From: Marinilabiliales bacterium
GTDB taxonomy: Bacteria > Bacteroidota > Bacteroidia > Bacteroidales > F082
NCBI GenBank assembly: GCA_002869465.1
Contig: PKSW01000443.1
Location: 1 to 16,247 of the forward strand
Length of the DNA stretch: 16,247 nucleotides
Reading direction: 5' to 3'
Below the pieces are notes generated by a model. The model did no database searches. It had not been told where the DNA came from and saw only the letters and a program-made list of their open reading frames with translations. The stretch's first letter is position 1, and each line of letters starts with the position of its first letter. The position numbers were made by a program, and so were the translations under genes. Of the stretch, positions 8,301-14,419 are shown in pieces.

Positions 8301-9204
8301 TATCCGGATTTGAACTATGGGGCCAGCCCAATGACATTGATATGATGTCACCGCCATGATCAACAGTAAATTCAATAGCTTCCCAGACATTTGATTCAAG
8401 ACCATTTCCGGAATTGCTAAGTACTTTCAGAGCCATAATCTGAGCATCTGGTGCCATTCCGGTTTGCGAACCGGCTGAACCATCGCCGGCAACAGTACCA
8501 GCACAGTGTGTTCCATGACTATGATCATCCATCGGATCATTATCATTGTTATAAAAATCCCAACCATGATTTGGAAAAGATGGATCATCCCACATTTGAT
8601 TCACCAGGTCATCATGGTTGTAATTAACGCCAGTATCAATTACTGAAACAATAACTCCTTCACCTGTAAAACCAAGCGCCCAAACATCAGGAGCATTCAC
8701 CTGGCTAACATTATACGCTATCTCATCTGTTCCTTTTATTTGATCAGGAGCAGAAGATGGCTCATTCATTAACAGATTTCGTTCTTCATCTATGTCAATT
8801 CTTGCAACATCTGTTCGCATCGCTAATTCGTAAATAACCGATTCGCTGGCCATACAGGTTATAACATTTGCAATCCAGAACCGGTGAATTATTTCTGCTT
8901 CATTGAAGTATGATTTACTTTCAAGGTAATTGACTACATCAGCTTGTGCTGTCTGGCTGAACGCTTTTAATTCGTTTTTAATAAGTTCCCTTCTTTGAAT
9001 TCGGTCAAGGGACGCCAACTGAGTTTTTATAGATTTAGTATCATATTGAGCCTTCAATCTGATATTTATCCTGACTAAATCATCATCCGATCGCTGATCC
9101 AGATATGCATTTAAATCGTCAGTAATAGGTATGATTTGTGTTTTTTCCTTAGCTATTATTGAAATGGATAAAAACAATAAAATAAACAGTGTAAGTTTTT
9201 TCAT
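5332..9204 (-). CDS. Secreted subtilisin-family (S8) serine protease with Ig-like tail and T9SS sorting domain
   Basis: A 1290-aa exported peptidase. I chose the ATG at 9204 because it opens a signal peptide (MKKLTLFILLFLSISIIA); the in-frame start at 9255 adds 17 residues ahead of it. Residues about 20-145 look like a propeptide. The S8 catalytic domain spans about 150-470 with the full triad: Asp190 (VIDTG), His230 (HGTHCAG) and Ser430 (GTSMATP), plus oxyanion Asn325 (AAGNEDGN). Two CARDB/Ig-like modules follow, the second with GNGRLDPGE, then a MAM/adhesin-like module (about 720-855), an Ig/PKD-like module (about 858-943), two 89-residue tandem repeats (944-1121), an LGEDTEVC...LWSTGETTQ module (about 1120-1200) and a type A T9SS sorting domain (from about 1205, IFPNPNNGTF to the basic end). 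All catalytic residues are present, so it is probably active on extracellular protein. The sorting domain has Glu where the G of G-x-Y is usual. It is divergent from the MltF-like gene. Confidence 0.95.
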   Translation of the reverse strand: MKKLTLFILLFLSISIIAKEKTQIIPITDDLNAYLDQRSDDDLVRINIRLKAQYDTKSIKTQLASLDRIQRRELIKNELKAFSQTAQADVVNYLESKSYFNEAEIIHRFWIANVITCMASESVIYELAMRTDVARIDIDEERNLLMNEPSSAPDQIKGTDEIAYNVSQVNAPDVWALGFTGEGVIVSVIDTGVNYNHDDLVNQMWDDPSFPNHGWDFYNNDNDPMDDHSHGTHCAGTVAGDGSAGSQTGMAPDAQIMALKVLSNSGNGLESNVWEAIEFTVDHGGDIISMSLGWPHSSNPDRATWRTTLDNALAAGVIAAIAAGNEDGNINDPDDVRTPGDCPPPWLHPDQTLQGGISAVVCVGATDSNDNIASFSSRGPSEWESIDPYFDYPFNPEMGLIRPDVSAPGVNVKSCDYSNTSGYSFKSGTSMATPGTAGVMALLLSKNINLTPEEITIALETTAIDLGTPGKDNVFGSGRIDAFEAINNTNYPGPLYSSHTISEDNSNGEIESGESVLLSIEMFNGSEDSFSDVDVMISSPSSYISITDNIESYGNFAPGEYISISDGFGFDVVEGTPGNKVINIDVEATDGVESWTSTFNLLTYGPDLEFGNLSIDDAAQGNGNGRLDPGETADLVMEVHNNGQANSSNVVVDLGIVSDLVTVVTGQQTIPQILSEDFETASFTVTVDDEAPIGSYVSCDFDLLSGVFTNSLSLTLKIGLIIEDWESNSFNQFNWTFDDDADWVISNENPYEGEFCSQSGNITHNQSTSLILSYTVGADDSISFYKEVSSEATYDFLFFYIDNVKKGEWSGEVAWSRSVYAVSAGTHTFKWEYYKDVFVSDGDDRARIDFISLPPGLMPTVFAGDDASICFNETYSPAATAENYNSLEWTTSGDGIFDNETILNPVYTPGTFDIENESATLTLTAFGDNGNTSSDLLLEIELIPEIPITPEGEVLLCVNSGESVYNSTPTEGYTYEWEIIPASAGSTSSDSASAIISWNETYTGDVEIQVKSINVCGESEFSDPLIVTILGAPDAPEMPLGENTLCINPEESTYETEANTEYSYTWDINPPEAGTTESDSAIAVIYWSQDFTGEVQIRVMAISECGESEFSEPNTVTIYNNPEVNLGEDTEVCIGNYIVLDAGNEGATYLWSTGETTQVIDVDTTGMDENNNRVISVLVTDINGCSSEDEIMISFFDCTGIHDYNGLTDLEIFPNPNNGTFTIQLSAAEPQESNIELINMQGKVVYKDRIMLMKGLNSEKIQMDQLSNEVYYLRVVSEKGIVTKKMIVRK
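5842..6375 (-). repeat. Two 89-residue tandem Ig-like repeats in the protease
   Basis: Unit A (residues about 944-1032, bases 6109-6375) and unit B (about 1033-1121, bases 5842-6108) are offset by exactly 267 bases. Both share P-x-x-P-x-x-P, then LC(V/I)N, TYEW or YTWDI, A-G-(S/T)T-x-SDSA, TG(D/E)V(E/Q)I and CGESEFS(D/E)P. They are divergent enough to be an old duplication rather than a recent one. Confidence 0.85.
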
Positions 9205-9252
9205 TCTGAAATTTTTAATTGAATACTTGTTTTGCCCTGATAACAGAGTCGT

Positions 9253-9260
9253 CAAAAATA
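9253..9260 (-). promoter_or_regulatory. Candidate -7 promoter element for the protease gene
   Basis: The minus strand reads TATTTTTG here, an exact match to the Bacteroidota -7 consensus TAnnTTTG, about 48 bases before the protease start at 9204. No clear TTG -33 element is seen at the usual distance upstream, so the call rests on one box and position. Confidence 0.4.
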
Positions 9261-9265
9261 ATAAA

Positions 9266-9303
9266 ACATTGCTTTCCAGCTACTATAAGAAATGCAGCAA
9301 TGT
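9266..9303. repeat. Inverted repeat in the divergent promoter region
   Basis: ACATTGCT (9266-9273) and AGCAATGT (9296-9303) are perfect inverted copies separated by 22 bases, in the 159-base gap between the divergent protease and transglycosylase genes. It lies immediately upstream of the candidate -7 box of the protease and overlaps where its -33 region would be. It could be an operator for a dimeric regulator; no T-run follows on either strand, so a terminator is unlikely. Confidence 0.45.
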
Positions 9304-9363
9304 GTACTTTAAATTACTTTACATGATTTTTTTTGTAAATTGGTCGTGCTTATCAATCGCCCG

Positions 9364-10791
9364 ATGAATCGAGTTATCATATTTATTTTATTCCTGGTAA
9401 TTGGCTTTAGCGCCTGTGAATCAGAGAGTAATCCTCCTAAAACGGCTAAACAAAAGGCAAAATCGAACAAAGTACTTAACAGGATATTGGAGAAGAAAAA
9501 ATTGAAAGCAGTAACTGATTATAGTTCGGTTACCTATTTAATTTACAGGGGTGAGACTATCGGATACCAGTATGAAATGCTTAAGGATTTTACGGATTAT
9601 CTAGGCGTTGAATTAGAAATGGTGGTTGAAAAAGACCTTGATAAAAGTATTAAGATGTTAAACAATGGCGAGGTGGATTTACTGGCCATGGGTTTAACCG
9701 TTACTACTGATCGTTCCAAAAAACTGGAATTTACAAATCCTATTTTAACCACTCACCAGGTATTGGTGCAGCGCAAACCAGACGATTATATGAAAATGGC
9801 TACTGCCGATGAAATTGAATCACATTTGTTGCGAAACCAAATCGATCTTTCTGATAAAACCATATATGTTCAAAAAGGTACCGTATATGTTAAAAGGCTT
9901 ATAACATTGGCCGATGAAATTGGAGATACCATTACCATCATTCAGGAAGATAAAGATGTGGAAGAATTAATTAAGGCGGTTGCCGACAAAGAAATTGACT
10001 ACACAGTTGCCGATGAACATATTGCTATTGTGAATTCAAAATATTATCCAAATATTGACATTAAAACACCCATCAGTTTTCCTCAAAAAATCGCCTGGGC
10101 AGCAAAAAAAGGACAAACAGGCCTTACAGATACTATAAATACTTGGCTAGATGATTATTTGAACTCTCTGCGCTCACGTCTCATTTATAACAAATATTTC
10201 AAAAATATACGCTCTCGGCGGATTGCCCAAAGCCAGTATAACTCATTCAGCGGAGATCAATTATCGCCTTATGATGATTTTATCAAACAAGGCAGTAAAA
10301 TGATTGACTGGGATTGGCGTTTGCTGGCATCCTTAATATACCAGGAATCACAATTCAAACCCAATGTACGATCCTGGGTAGGTGCATATGGCCTTATGCA
10401 GTTAATGCCTGAAACTTTAATGCATTTTGATCTTGACACCAACGCAACACCGCAGGAACAAATCTTTGCGGGGGCTAAATATATAGCTTATCTCGATCAA
10501 CAATTACCTAAAACAATTACCGATTCCATTGAACGGATAAAATTTACACTGGCATCATACAATTCGGGTATCGGTCATATATTGGATGGAAGGAGATTGG
10601 CCGAAAAGTATGGCAAAGATCCTGATATTTGGACCGGACACGTTGATCACTTTGTTTACAGCCTCTCGGATGAATTTTATTATCACGATCCGGTAGTATA
10701 TTACGGCTATACACGGGGTGAAGAAACTTATAATTTTGTGATTGAAATCATGGAACGGTTTGAGGATTATAAAAACCTGATTCCTAATTAA
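9364..10791 (+). CDS. mltF: MltF-like membrane-bound lytic murein transglycosylase (lipoprotein)
   Basis: A 475-aa envelope lipoprotein that should cleave the glycan strands of peptidoglycan, forming 1,6-anhydro-muramic acid ends. I chose the ATG at 9364 because it begins a lipoprotein signal (MNRVIIFILFLVIGFSAC, lipid-carrying Cys18); a TTG at 9340 in frame adds eight non-hydrophobic residues. Residues about 45-285 are a family 3 solute-binding domain (QYEMLKDFTDYLGVE, NNGEVDLLAMGLTVTTDR, KLEFTNPIL), as in E. coli MltF, where it regulates the enzyme. Residues about 300-455 are the SLT catalytic domain: Glu328 in QESQF is the expected catalytic acid, followed by GAYGLMQLMP (340-349) and ASYNSGIGH (397-405). 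Length and order match the MltF family. Acidic residues follow the Cys (CESES), slightly like a surface-export signal. The gene stands alone between terminators. Confidence 0.93.
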   Translation: MNRVIIFILFLVIGFSACESESNPPKTAKQKAKSNKVLNRILEKKKLKAVTDYSSVTYLIYRGETIGYQYEMLKDFTDYLGVELEMVVEKDLDKSIKMLNNGEVDLLAMGLTVTTDRSKKLEFTNPILTTHQVLVQRKPDDYMKMATADEIESHLLRNQIDLSDKTIYVQKGTVYVKRLITLADEIGDTITIIQEDKDVEELIKAVADKEIDYTVADEHIAIVNSKYYPNIDIKTPISFPQKIAWAAKKGQTGLTDTINTWLDDYLNSLRSRLIYNKYFKNIRSRRIAQSQYNSFSGDQLSPYDDFIKQGSKMIDWDWRLLASLIYQESQFKPNVRSWVGAYGLMQLMPETLMHFDLDTNATPQEQIFAGAKYIAYLDQQLPKTITDSIERIKFTLASYNSGIGHILDGRRLAEKYGKDPDIWTGHVDHFVYSLSDEFYYHDPVVYYGYTRGEETYNFVIEIMERFEDYKNLIPN

Positions 10792-10812
10792 TATTAGTTA
10801 AAATCTTTGAAC

Positions 10813-10837
10813 TGTGCTTCCTTAGCACAATTTATTT
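10813..10837 (+). terminator. Weak candidate terminator after the mltF-like gene
   Basis: TGTGCT (10813-10818) and AGCACA (10824-10829) form a 6-bp stem with a 5-base loop, followed by the T-rich ATTTATTTT. It lies 22 bases after the stop. The stem is short, so termination may be partial. Confidence 0.45.
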
Positions 10838-10845
10838 TACTTTTG
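10838..10845 (+). promoter_or_regulatory. Candidate -7 promoter element for the beta-propeller gene
   Basis: TACTTTTG matches TAnnTTTG exactly and lies 42 bases before the ATG at 10887, leaving a leader of roughly 35 bases. No convincing TTG box is visible at the -33 position; the preceding bases carry the candidate terminator hairpin. Confidence 0.45.
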
Positions 10846-10886
10846 GACAGCAAAAAAGTAATTTAGTTCCATTAAATAAGTCATCT

Positions 10887-13800
10887 ATGAAAAAATTTAC
10901 GATTCTACTATTAATTGCTGTTGTAGCCATTCTAACCGTCGGTGTAAAATGGGCAATAAGTGATGATACAAAAACTGAACGAGAACGACGTGCACAGGTT
11001 AACACCAGGGTTGATAACAACGGCTATTGGAGAAAAATGGCTGAACAGGGATTAGCAGTTCTCAATCCCGAGGTAGAGATTGCTCCTGCAGTTTATACAG
11101 GTAGTAAAATAAATGCAAGATCAGTAGCTTGGGAAGATTCCCCCGATGTACCGGTTACTACTACAAGTTCAAGGCAAAGTGAAAACTCAATATTTGTCGA
11201 TCCGAACAACAAACTAACTGCTTTAAATTCAAATAATTCCGGTCCGATTAGCAGCAGTTTTTATGGCGCTAATGACCTGTTTACATTCGATGGCTCAGAA
11301 ACATGGCAAGGAGAAGTTTTTGGAGCAGGAGGAAGTAATAGCGGTGACCCTGCCGCATGCATTGGTACTGACGGAAGATGGTATGTTGGCTTTATAGCAT
11401 CAAACGGAGGCCAGGGCGTTTCGTATTCAGATGATCAGGGCGAAAGTTGGACAAAAAAAACAGTTACCAGCTTTAGTTCAACTGATAAAAATCATCTTTG
11501 GGTTGATGCCAAAGAAGGCAGTCCGTATGAAAATTATGTATATAACTCCTGGGTTGAATTTTCAGGAACAGACAACAATGACATTGTTGTTCAACGATCT
11601 ATTGATGGTGGCGAAACATGGGAGCCTAAAATCAATATCAGTAACGAAGTGAATGCAGGGAGTCACAACCAAGGTATAAATTTAAGCACGGGCCCAAATG
11701 GTGAAGTATACGCAGTGTGGGCTATTTATGATGGCTGGCCTCAGGATGAAAAAGCGTTGGGTTTTGCTAAATCGCTTGATGGTGGCGAATCCTGGGAGCC
11801 ATCAACCAGAATAATTACAAACATTCGTGGTATCAGAAACTCGGGTGTACCACAAAACATGAGAGTGAATTCATTCCCGGTTATGGCGGTTGATGCAAGC
11901 GACGGGCCAAATAGTGGTAATATTTACGTTGTTTGGACAAATGTTGGTATACCCGGACAAAATACAGGATCTGACAGAGACATCTATATGATTAAGTCAA
12001 CAAATGATGGAAATACATGGTCTGCACCAATTCGTGTTAACCAGGATCCAATAGGACAAGGAAAAAGCCATTACTTACCATGGATCACTTGCGATCCCTC
12101 AAATGGTATTTTAAGTGTTGTGTTTTATGACAACAGAAATACAAATGCAAATCAGGCAGAAGCCTGGGTTGCAGTATCAACCAACACTGGTGAAACCTGG
12201 GAAGATTTTAAGGTTAGCGATGTGTCTTTTACTCCTTCGCCTATTCCGGGTTTTGCAAGTGGATATATGGGTGACTATTTAAGCATTTCTGCGCTTGATG
12301 GCCTGGTTTATCCATGTTGGACTGATAACAGAACCGGACAGGTTATGACTTACGTTTCAGTATTTGAGACCCTTGATATACGGGCCCCTTATAGTCTCGT
12401 TGTGGCGGTTGATCAAGAAACAGGTTCTGCTGACTTATCCTGGGAATTTAATGCAACAAATGGTTTTGAACATTTCATAGTCTATAGAGACGATGTCCAG
12501 ATAGGTATTTCATCTACTGAAAATTTTACGGATCAATTGCCTGATTATGGATATTATACTTATAAAGTAACCGCGTATTATGGCGGTTCTAACGAATCAA
12601 TTCCAGCGTCTAAAAACGCGCAGTGGGGAAGTTCTTCAATTGAGGTATCACCAGACGAAGTTACAGCCACATTATTTGTCGATGAAGTTGAAACGCAACA
12701 ATTGGTAATTAAGAACAACGGCATATTAGACCTGGAATTTAGATTATCAGGATTTTTTAACAAATCCTCGATTCAGAAATATGATATTGCCAAAGGTGGT
12801 GGGGATGAATATATCAGCAATGTAACATTCGAAAATATTCAAAATACTTCTGGTTCAGAAGGATATGCTGATTATACTGATTATTTTGCCAAATTAAAAT
12901 CTGATCATTCCTATGAAATTACGGTTACAAATGGTAATCCTTATGAAGGCGACCAATGCGCTGTGTGGATTGACTGGGATCAAAATATGATTTTTGATGA
13001 AGAACCCGTATTATTAAATCTCATTAATAATAAGTTTGCTGGCAGCATAACACCGCAAAAGAACGCAAAACAAGGTATAACCGGAATGAGGATCAGGTTA
13101 GCAGGACCAGGTCAATTAAATGCATATGATGATACAAAATATGGTGAAACAGAAGATTATAGAATCTATCTTGTTGACTGGTTAACTATGAACCCTGAAG
13201 ATGGAATTGTTGCTGTTGGGGATTCTATGCTTGTAGATCTGACCTTTGATGCAACTGATAAGGAGCGAGGCTTATATGATGAAGTGATTTGGTTAAATAC
13301 AAATGATCTTGAAAATATCGCTTATTCAATCCCGGTTACAATGATCGTAACTGATTTGATGACTACCGTAAGTGCTGATCCATCAGCATTATGCCAGGGA
13401 GAATCAACACAATTAGATGTTGAACTTAGTGGAGGATCAGGAACATTTACATTCACATGGAGTTCTATACCTGAGGGTTTTGAATCAGAAGAACAAAATC
13501 CTGTTGTATCACCATTGGAAAGCACAAGATATATAGTCCAAATTGATGATGGAATGGTAATTATGTCTGATTCTGTTTATATAACGGTATTTGATATTCC
13601 AGATGTTAACCTGGGAGAAGATCAAATTTTATGCGATGTTAGCGATTATGAGCTTGACGCAGGGAATCCGGGAGCTACTTACCTCTGGTCTACAGGAGAC
13701 ACAACTCAGACCATCACTGCCAGTGGTGAGGGAATGAACACATACTGGGTGGAAGTGATTAACGAAAATGACTGTCTCTCATCAGACACAGTAATGATTG

Positions 13801-14321
13801 ATTTCGCAACTTCGCCAATTGTTGAACTTGGTGCAGATACAATTATTTGCCACAATAGTTCTATGACACTTGATGCGGGGAATCCGGGAGCCAGCTATTT
13901 ATGGTCAACCGGCGAAACTACGCAATCGATCAGCATTGCAGGAGAAGATTATGAATACGGAACTTATGATTTCACAGTACAGGTTACTAACGATAAAGGA
14001 TGTGAAAACATTGGAGATATTACGATTGAAATCAGGGATTGTACTTCAATTGACGAAAACCAACAATTAGTTGGCTTAAACGTATTTCCTAATCCCAATA
14101 CGGGCATGTTTAGTTTAAATTTAAGCTCCTTCGGTTCACAAACGGTATCAGTGCGAATCATAAACCTTTCCGGTAAAGTTGTTTATGAAGTAACTGATCT
14201 TAAAATTAACAGTTCACATAACATGGAAATCAACCTTAGCAACGTAGCTAATGGGGTTTATAACATTTTCGTGATAAGCGAAAATGGAATCACGGATAAA
14301 AAAGTAGTGATTCAGAAATAA
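10887..14321 (+). CDS. Secreted Asp-box (BNR) beta-propeller protein with FN3, GEVED, Ig-like modules and T9SS sorting domain
   Basis: A 1144-aa exported protein. A hydrophobic N-terminus (KKFTILLLIAVVAILTVGV) is a signal peptide or anchor. Residues about 110-490 form a sialidase-like propeller marked by five Asp-boxes: SYSDDQGESW (~179), RSIDGGETW (~237), KSLDGGESW (~295), KSTNDGNTW (~370) and VSTNTGETW (~430). I could not pick out the sialidase arginine triad or RIP motif, so sialidase activity is not claimed. An FN3-like module follows (498-590), then an Ig-like module (from ~600) interrupted by a GEVED domain (about 646-763: TFENIQ...GYADYT, AVWIDWDQN, GETEDYRIYLVDW) and resuming at WLTMNPEDGIVAVGDS. 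Next come an Ig-like module (~825-903), two 72-residue LGxD...LDAGNPGA repeats (905-1050) and a type A sorting domain (1063-1144, VFPNPNTGMF). I recall similar large propeller proteins as common, uncharacterised surface proteins in Bacteroidota. Adhesion or ligand binding is the likeliest role. Confidence 0.9.
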   Translation: MKKFTILLLIAVVAILTVGVKWAISDDTKTERERRAQVNTRVDNNGYWRKMAEQGLAVLNPEVEIAPAVYTGSKINARSVAWEDSPDVPVTTTSSRQSENSIFVDPNNKLTALNSNNSGPISSSFYGANDLFTFDGSETWQGEVFGAGGSNSGDPAACIGTDGRWYVGFIASNGGQGVSYSDDQGESWTKKTVTSFSSTDKNHLWVDAKEGSPYENYVYNSWVEFSGTDNNDIVVQRSIDGGETWEPKINISNEVNAGSHNQGINLSTGPNGEVYAVWAIYDGWPQDEKALGFAKSLDGGESWEPSTRIITNIRGIRNSGVPQNMRVNSFPVMAVDASDGPNSGNIYVVWTNVGIPGQNTGSDRDIYMIKSTNDGNTWSAPIRVNQDPIGQGKSHYLPWITCDPSNGILSVVFYDNRNTNANQAEAWVAVSTNTGETWEDFKVSDVSFTPSPIPGFASGYMGDYLSISALDGLVYPCWTDNRTGQVMTYVSVFETLDIRAPYSLVVAVDQETGSADLSWEFNATNGFEHFIVYRDDVQIGISSTENFTDQLPDYGYYTYKVTAYYGGSNESIPASKNAQWGSSSIEVSPDEVTATLFVDEVETQQLVIKNNGILDLEFRLSGFFNKSSIQKYDIAKGGGDEYISNVTFENIQNTSGSEGYADYTDYFAKLKSDHSYEITVTNGNPYEGDQCAVWIDWDQNMIFDEEPVLLNLINNKFAGSITPQKNAKQGITGMRIRLAGPGQLNAYDDTKYGETEDYRIYLVDWLTMNPEDGIVAVGDSMLVDLTFDATDKERGLYDEVIWLNTNDLENIAYSIPVTMIVTDLMTTVSADPSALCQGESTQLDVELSGGSGTFTFTWSSIPEGFESEEQNPVVSPLESTRYIVQIDDGMVIMSDSVYITVFDIPDVNLGEDQILCDVSDYELDAGNPGATYLWSTGDTTQTITASGEGMNTYWVEVINENDCLSSDTVMIDFATSPIVELGADTIICHNSSMTLDAGNPGASYLWSTGETTQSISIAGEDYEYGTYDFTVQVTNDKGCENIGDITIEIRDCTSIDENQQLVGLNVFPNPNTGMFSLNLSSFGSQTVSVRIINLSGKVVYEVTDLKINSSHNMEINLSNVANGVYNIFVISENGITDKKVVIQK
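13599..14030 (+). repeat. Two 72-residue tandem Ig-like modules in the propeller protein
   Basis: Copy 1 starts at 13599 and copy 2 at 13815, an offset of 216 bases. Both contain V-x-LG-(E/A)-D, a C, LDAGNPGA(T/S)YLWSTG(D/E)TTQ and a closing V-x-N-x-x-(D/G)C strand. Codon choice differs substantially between copies (for example CTC TGG TCT ACA against TTA TGG TCA ACC). Confidence 0.85.
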
Positions 14322-14343
14322 ATTACAACATTTTAAAGCACTT

Positions 14344-14383
14344 GGCTGTTTGTCTTTACCTTAAAGATAAACAGCCTTTTTTT
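14344..14383 (+). terminator. Strong intrinsic terminator after the propeller gene
   Basis: GGCTGTTTGTCTTTA (14344-14358) pairs with TAAAGATAAACAGCC (14362-14376): fifteen pairs including one G-U, a 3-base loop, then seven Ts. It lies 22 bases after the propeller stop and separates it from lysS. Confidence 0.9.
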
Positions 14384-14396
14384 ATGCTGATTTAAA

Positions 14397-14404
14397 TATC
14401 TTTG
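14397..14404 (+). promoter_or_regulatory. Candidate -7 promoter element for lysS
   Basis: TATCTTTG matches TAnnTTTG exactly, 15 bases before the lysS ATG. This would give a very short leader of about ten bases, so there is no room for a T-box or other leader control. A clear -33 TTG is not visible because the T-run of the preceding terminator occupies the area. Confidence 0.5.
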
Positions 14405-14419
14405 CAAAAATTTTAACGC

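Noticed and set aside
9205..9255. Upstream in-frame start of the protease gene
   Set aside because: It adds 17 residues before MKK-hydrophobic signal peptide and would overlap the candidate -7 box; the ATG at 9204 is preferred.
9340..9363. Upstream TTG start of the mltF-like gene
   Set aside because: The ATG at 9364 gives a standard lipoprotein signal with Cys at position 18.
10887..14321. Annotation of the propeller protein as an active sialidase
   Set aside because: Asp-boxes mark the fold, not the activity; I could not identify the arginine triad or RIP motif.
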